Below, in pieces: positions 6,009 to 7,842 of a stretch of DNA of 7,842 bases. Numbering within the stretch: position 1 is the stretch's first letter; each line of letters opens with the position of its first letter. The stretch spans positions 1-7,842 of the forward strand of contig JAWVFT010000027.1 in the NCBI GenBank assembly GCA_033855775.1, given 5' to 3'. The translations under genes were made by a program, and so were the position numbers. The notes under the pieces were generated by a model. The model was given only the letters and a program-made list of their open reading frames with translations, had not been told where the DNA came from and ran no database searches. Source of the DNA: DASVTR01 sp033855775. Lineage in GTDB: Bacteria; Acidobacteriota; Blastocatellia; Pyrinomonadales; Pyrinomonadaceae.

Positions 6009-7842
6009 ATGTCGAGCGCGAGTGTGGAACAGTCGGGCGGCGCAGGGGCGATGATGAGTCCGGCGCGGCTCTTGAAGATTCTGCTCGGCTACGTTCGGCC
6101 TTACACGGCGCGCGGCGTCCTTCTCGTCGTCACGCTCGTCATCGAGGGCGCGTTCAATATCCTGCTGGCGTTGAGTCTGAAATTTCTCATTGACTTCGCC
6201 ATCACGCCGCGCAACGCGAGGGTCTTGACGCTGATTCTCTGTAGCCTCGGCGTCGGCTTTCTGCTCACTGCCGCCTCGCAGGTGATGCGCGATTATCTCT
6301 ACGCTTGGCTCGGCGCGCGCATCCTCAACGACATCCGCCGCGAGATGTTCGGACACTTCCAGCGTTTGTCGCTGGCCTTCTATGCGCGTTCGCGGATGGG
6401 CGATTTGCTGTCGCGCTTTTCGACCGACTTAGCCGCCATCGAGAACGCCGTCGTGCTCGGCGTGCCGGGAGCGTTGCTGTGCGTTATCAACATTCTGTTC
6501 AGCGCGTGTGTGCTGTTCGCCATTGACTGGCGGCTCGCGCTGTGCGCGATGGTGGGCTTGCCGTTCGGCGTCGTCGGCCCGAAGTTTCTGGGGCCGCGCG
6601 CTCTTCGTGTTGGCTACGAATTGCGCGGCGAGCAAGCCGCGCTCGCAAACACGATTCAGGAGAATTTGAGCGCGCAGCAGATTGTCAAAGCCTTCAGCTT
6701 GAAGCGTTCAGTCCTCGCGGGCTTCGAGCGACAGGCGGCGAAGGTCGTCCGCCTTGCCACGCGCTTCAACTTTCTCAGCTACATCACCGAGCGCAGCCCC
6801 AACATCGGCATGCTGCTCTTCAACGTTCTGCTCATCAGCGGCGGCTCCTACCTCGCCTACACGGGTTCGCTCTCCATCGGCTCGCTCGTCTCCTTCAACG
6901 CCTTGTTCATCATGGTCAGTTCTTCCGTCATGGGCCTGACCGCCGTGACGCCGACGCTCCTTCAAGCCACGGGCGGCATGCAGCGCGTGCGCGAACTGCT
7001 TGACGAGCAACCGAGCGTCTCCGAGCAGCCGAACGCGCGAACGCTGCCCACGCTCTCTACGGGCATTCGCTTCGAGGACGTGACCTTCGGTTATACGCCT
7101 GAGCAGAACAATCTCTCAGGCGTCAGCATGGAACTGCCGAAGGGAGCGCGCATCGCCTTCGTCGGCCACAGCGGTTGCGGCAAGAGCACCAATCTCAACC
7201 TCATCATGCGCTTCTACGACCCGCAGGCGGGCCGCGTCCTGTTCGACGGCATAGACCTGCGCGAAGCCGCGCTCGATTCGCTCTACTCTCAGATCGGCAT
7301 CGTCTTTCAGGAGAGCTTTCTCTTCAACACGAGCGTCCGCGAAAACATTCGTCTGGGCCAACTGGGAGCCACGGACGCCGAAGTCGAGGCGGCGGCCAGG
7401 GCTGCCGAGCTGCACGACATCATCGTCTCGATGCCCGACGGCTACGAAACGATTGTCGGCGAGCGCGGCGGGCGTCTCTCCGGCGGCCAGCGCCAGCGGA
7501 TTGCGATTGCCCGCGCGCTGGTGCGCAATCCCTCGCTCATCATCCTGGACGAAGCGACCTCCGCGCTCGACCCAAGCACAGAGGCCGCCATCAACGAAAC
7601 GCTCAAGCGCGTCAGCGTTGGCCGCACCGTCATCGCCGTCACGCATCGCCTGAAATCCGTCGTTGACTACGAGCGCATCTTCGTCTTCAAGGAAGGACAG
7701 ATTATCGAAGAGGGCGCGCACAAAGGACTCTTGTATCGCGGCGGGACGTACGCCGCGATGTGGCGTCGGCAGACGGGGACGGCCATCAGCGCGACCGGCG
7801 ACCTTCGCGTCACAGATGTCAACATCCTGCGCGACGTGCCTT
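6009..7842 (+). CDS. ABC exporter half-transporter (TMD-NBD), C-terminus beyond window
   Basis: An open frame of 611 codons with no stop before the window end. Residues about 25-320 form a type IV exporter membrane domain with six hydrophobic segments (roughly 36-58, 73-92, 145-170, 174-194, 264-283, 292-315). The ATPase follows: A-loop Y362, Walker A GHSGCGKST (386-394), Q-loop Q434, signature LSGGQ (490-494), Walker B LIILDEA with D514 and E515, D-loop SALD and H-loop H546. All catalytic residues are present, so it should be an active homodimer or heterodimer exporting lipid, drug or peptide; the substrate cannot be read from sequence. After MWRRQ (584-588) the chain continues with a linker and NILRDVP, resembling the start of a cyclic-nucleotide-binding domain. 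ATGs at 6009, 6051 and 6054 are possible starts; purine-rich GAGAGAGAG precedes the first, AGGGG the last. It is co-directional with the dipeptidase, 175 bases apart. Confidence 0.93.
   Translation, partial: MSSASVEQSGGAGAMMSPARLLKILLGYVRPYTARGVLLVVTLVIEGAFNILLALSLKFLIDFAITPRNARVLTLILCSLGVGFLLTAASQVMRDYLYAWLGARILNDIRREMFGHFQRLSLAFYARSRMGDLLSRFSTDLAAIENAVVLGVPGALLCVINILFSACVLFAIDWRLALCAMVGLPFGVVGPKFLGPRALRVGYELRGEQAALANTIQENLSAQQIVKAFSLKRSVLAGFERQAAKVVRLATRFNFLSYITERSPNIGMLLFNVLLISGGSYLAYTGSLSIGSLVSFNALFIMVSSSVMGLTAVTPTLLQATGGMQRVRELLDEQPSVSEQPNARTLPTLSTGIRFEDVTFGYTPEQNNLSGVSMELPKGARIAFVGHSGCGKSTNLNLIMRFYDPQAGRVLFDGIDLREAALDSLYSQIGIVFQESFLFNTSVRENIRLGQLGATDAEVEAAARAAELHDIIVSMPDGYETIVGERGGRLSGGQRQRIAIARALVRNPSLIILDEATSALDPSTEAAINETLKRVSVGRTVIAVTHRLKSVVDYERIFVFKEGQIIEEGAHKGLLYRGGTYAAMWRRQTGTAISATGDLRVTDVNILRDVP

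Noticed and set aside
7116..7721. A 201-codon open frame on the - strand opposite the ABC ATPase domain
   Set aside because: It mirrors the region carrying Walker A, signature and Walker B motifs on the + strand, and its translation has no family features.
160..7842. The whole window as one multi-gene defence operon
   Set aside because: Gene directions differ, a strong terminator separates ilvE from the TIR-STAND gene, and ilvE and the dipeptidase have ordinary metabolic roles.

Overview
The window is GC-rich bacterial chromosomal DNA. The ilvE-type aminotransferase, a secreted M19 dipeptidase, an ABC half-transporter with a probable regulatory tail, a large TIR-STAND protein and a degenerate heptanucleotide intergenic repeat together suggest a large-genome soil or sediment bacterium. 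Acidobacteriota (Blastocatellia-like) is my best guess, but it rests on gene style only and no marker gene is present.

Layout. Bases 1-45 are the last codons of an IS3-type transposase on the + strand, probably followed by the right end of that element near base 122. Bases 160-2937 (- strand) encode a 925-residue TIR / NB-ARC-type STAND NTPase / TPR protein, which has the architecture of bacterial NLR-like immune sensors. It has a GTG start with a perfect AGGAGG ribosome site and a candidate promoter in the 253-base gap upstream. That gap also holds a strong two-way terminator hairpin (3124-3158). Next is a branched-chain aminotransferase gene on the - strand (3191-4282). A 279-base divergent spacer separates it from an exported M19 membrane dipeptidase on the + strand (4562-5833). 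The 175 bases after the dipeptidase are mostly a degenerate period-7 repeat. They lead into an ABC exporter half-transporter (6009 to the window edge) that is cut off by the window end.

How the genes relate. There is no clear multi-gene system. The TIR-STAND gene looks like a self-contained single-gene defence or conflict module beside a mobile element remnant, while the genes to its right are metabolic or transport functions. The aminotransferase and dipeptidase are divergently transcribed. The dipeptidase and transporter are co-directional, but the repeat lies between them, so co-transcription is uncertain. The most noteworthy items are the TIR-STAND protein with an alanine-rich insert just after its P-loop, the heptamer repeat, and the likely cyclic-nucleotide-binding tail that begins at the truncated end of the ABC transporter.
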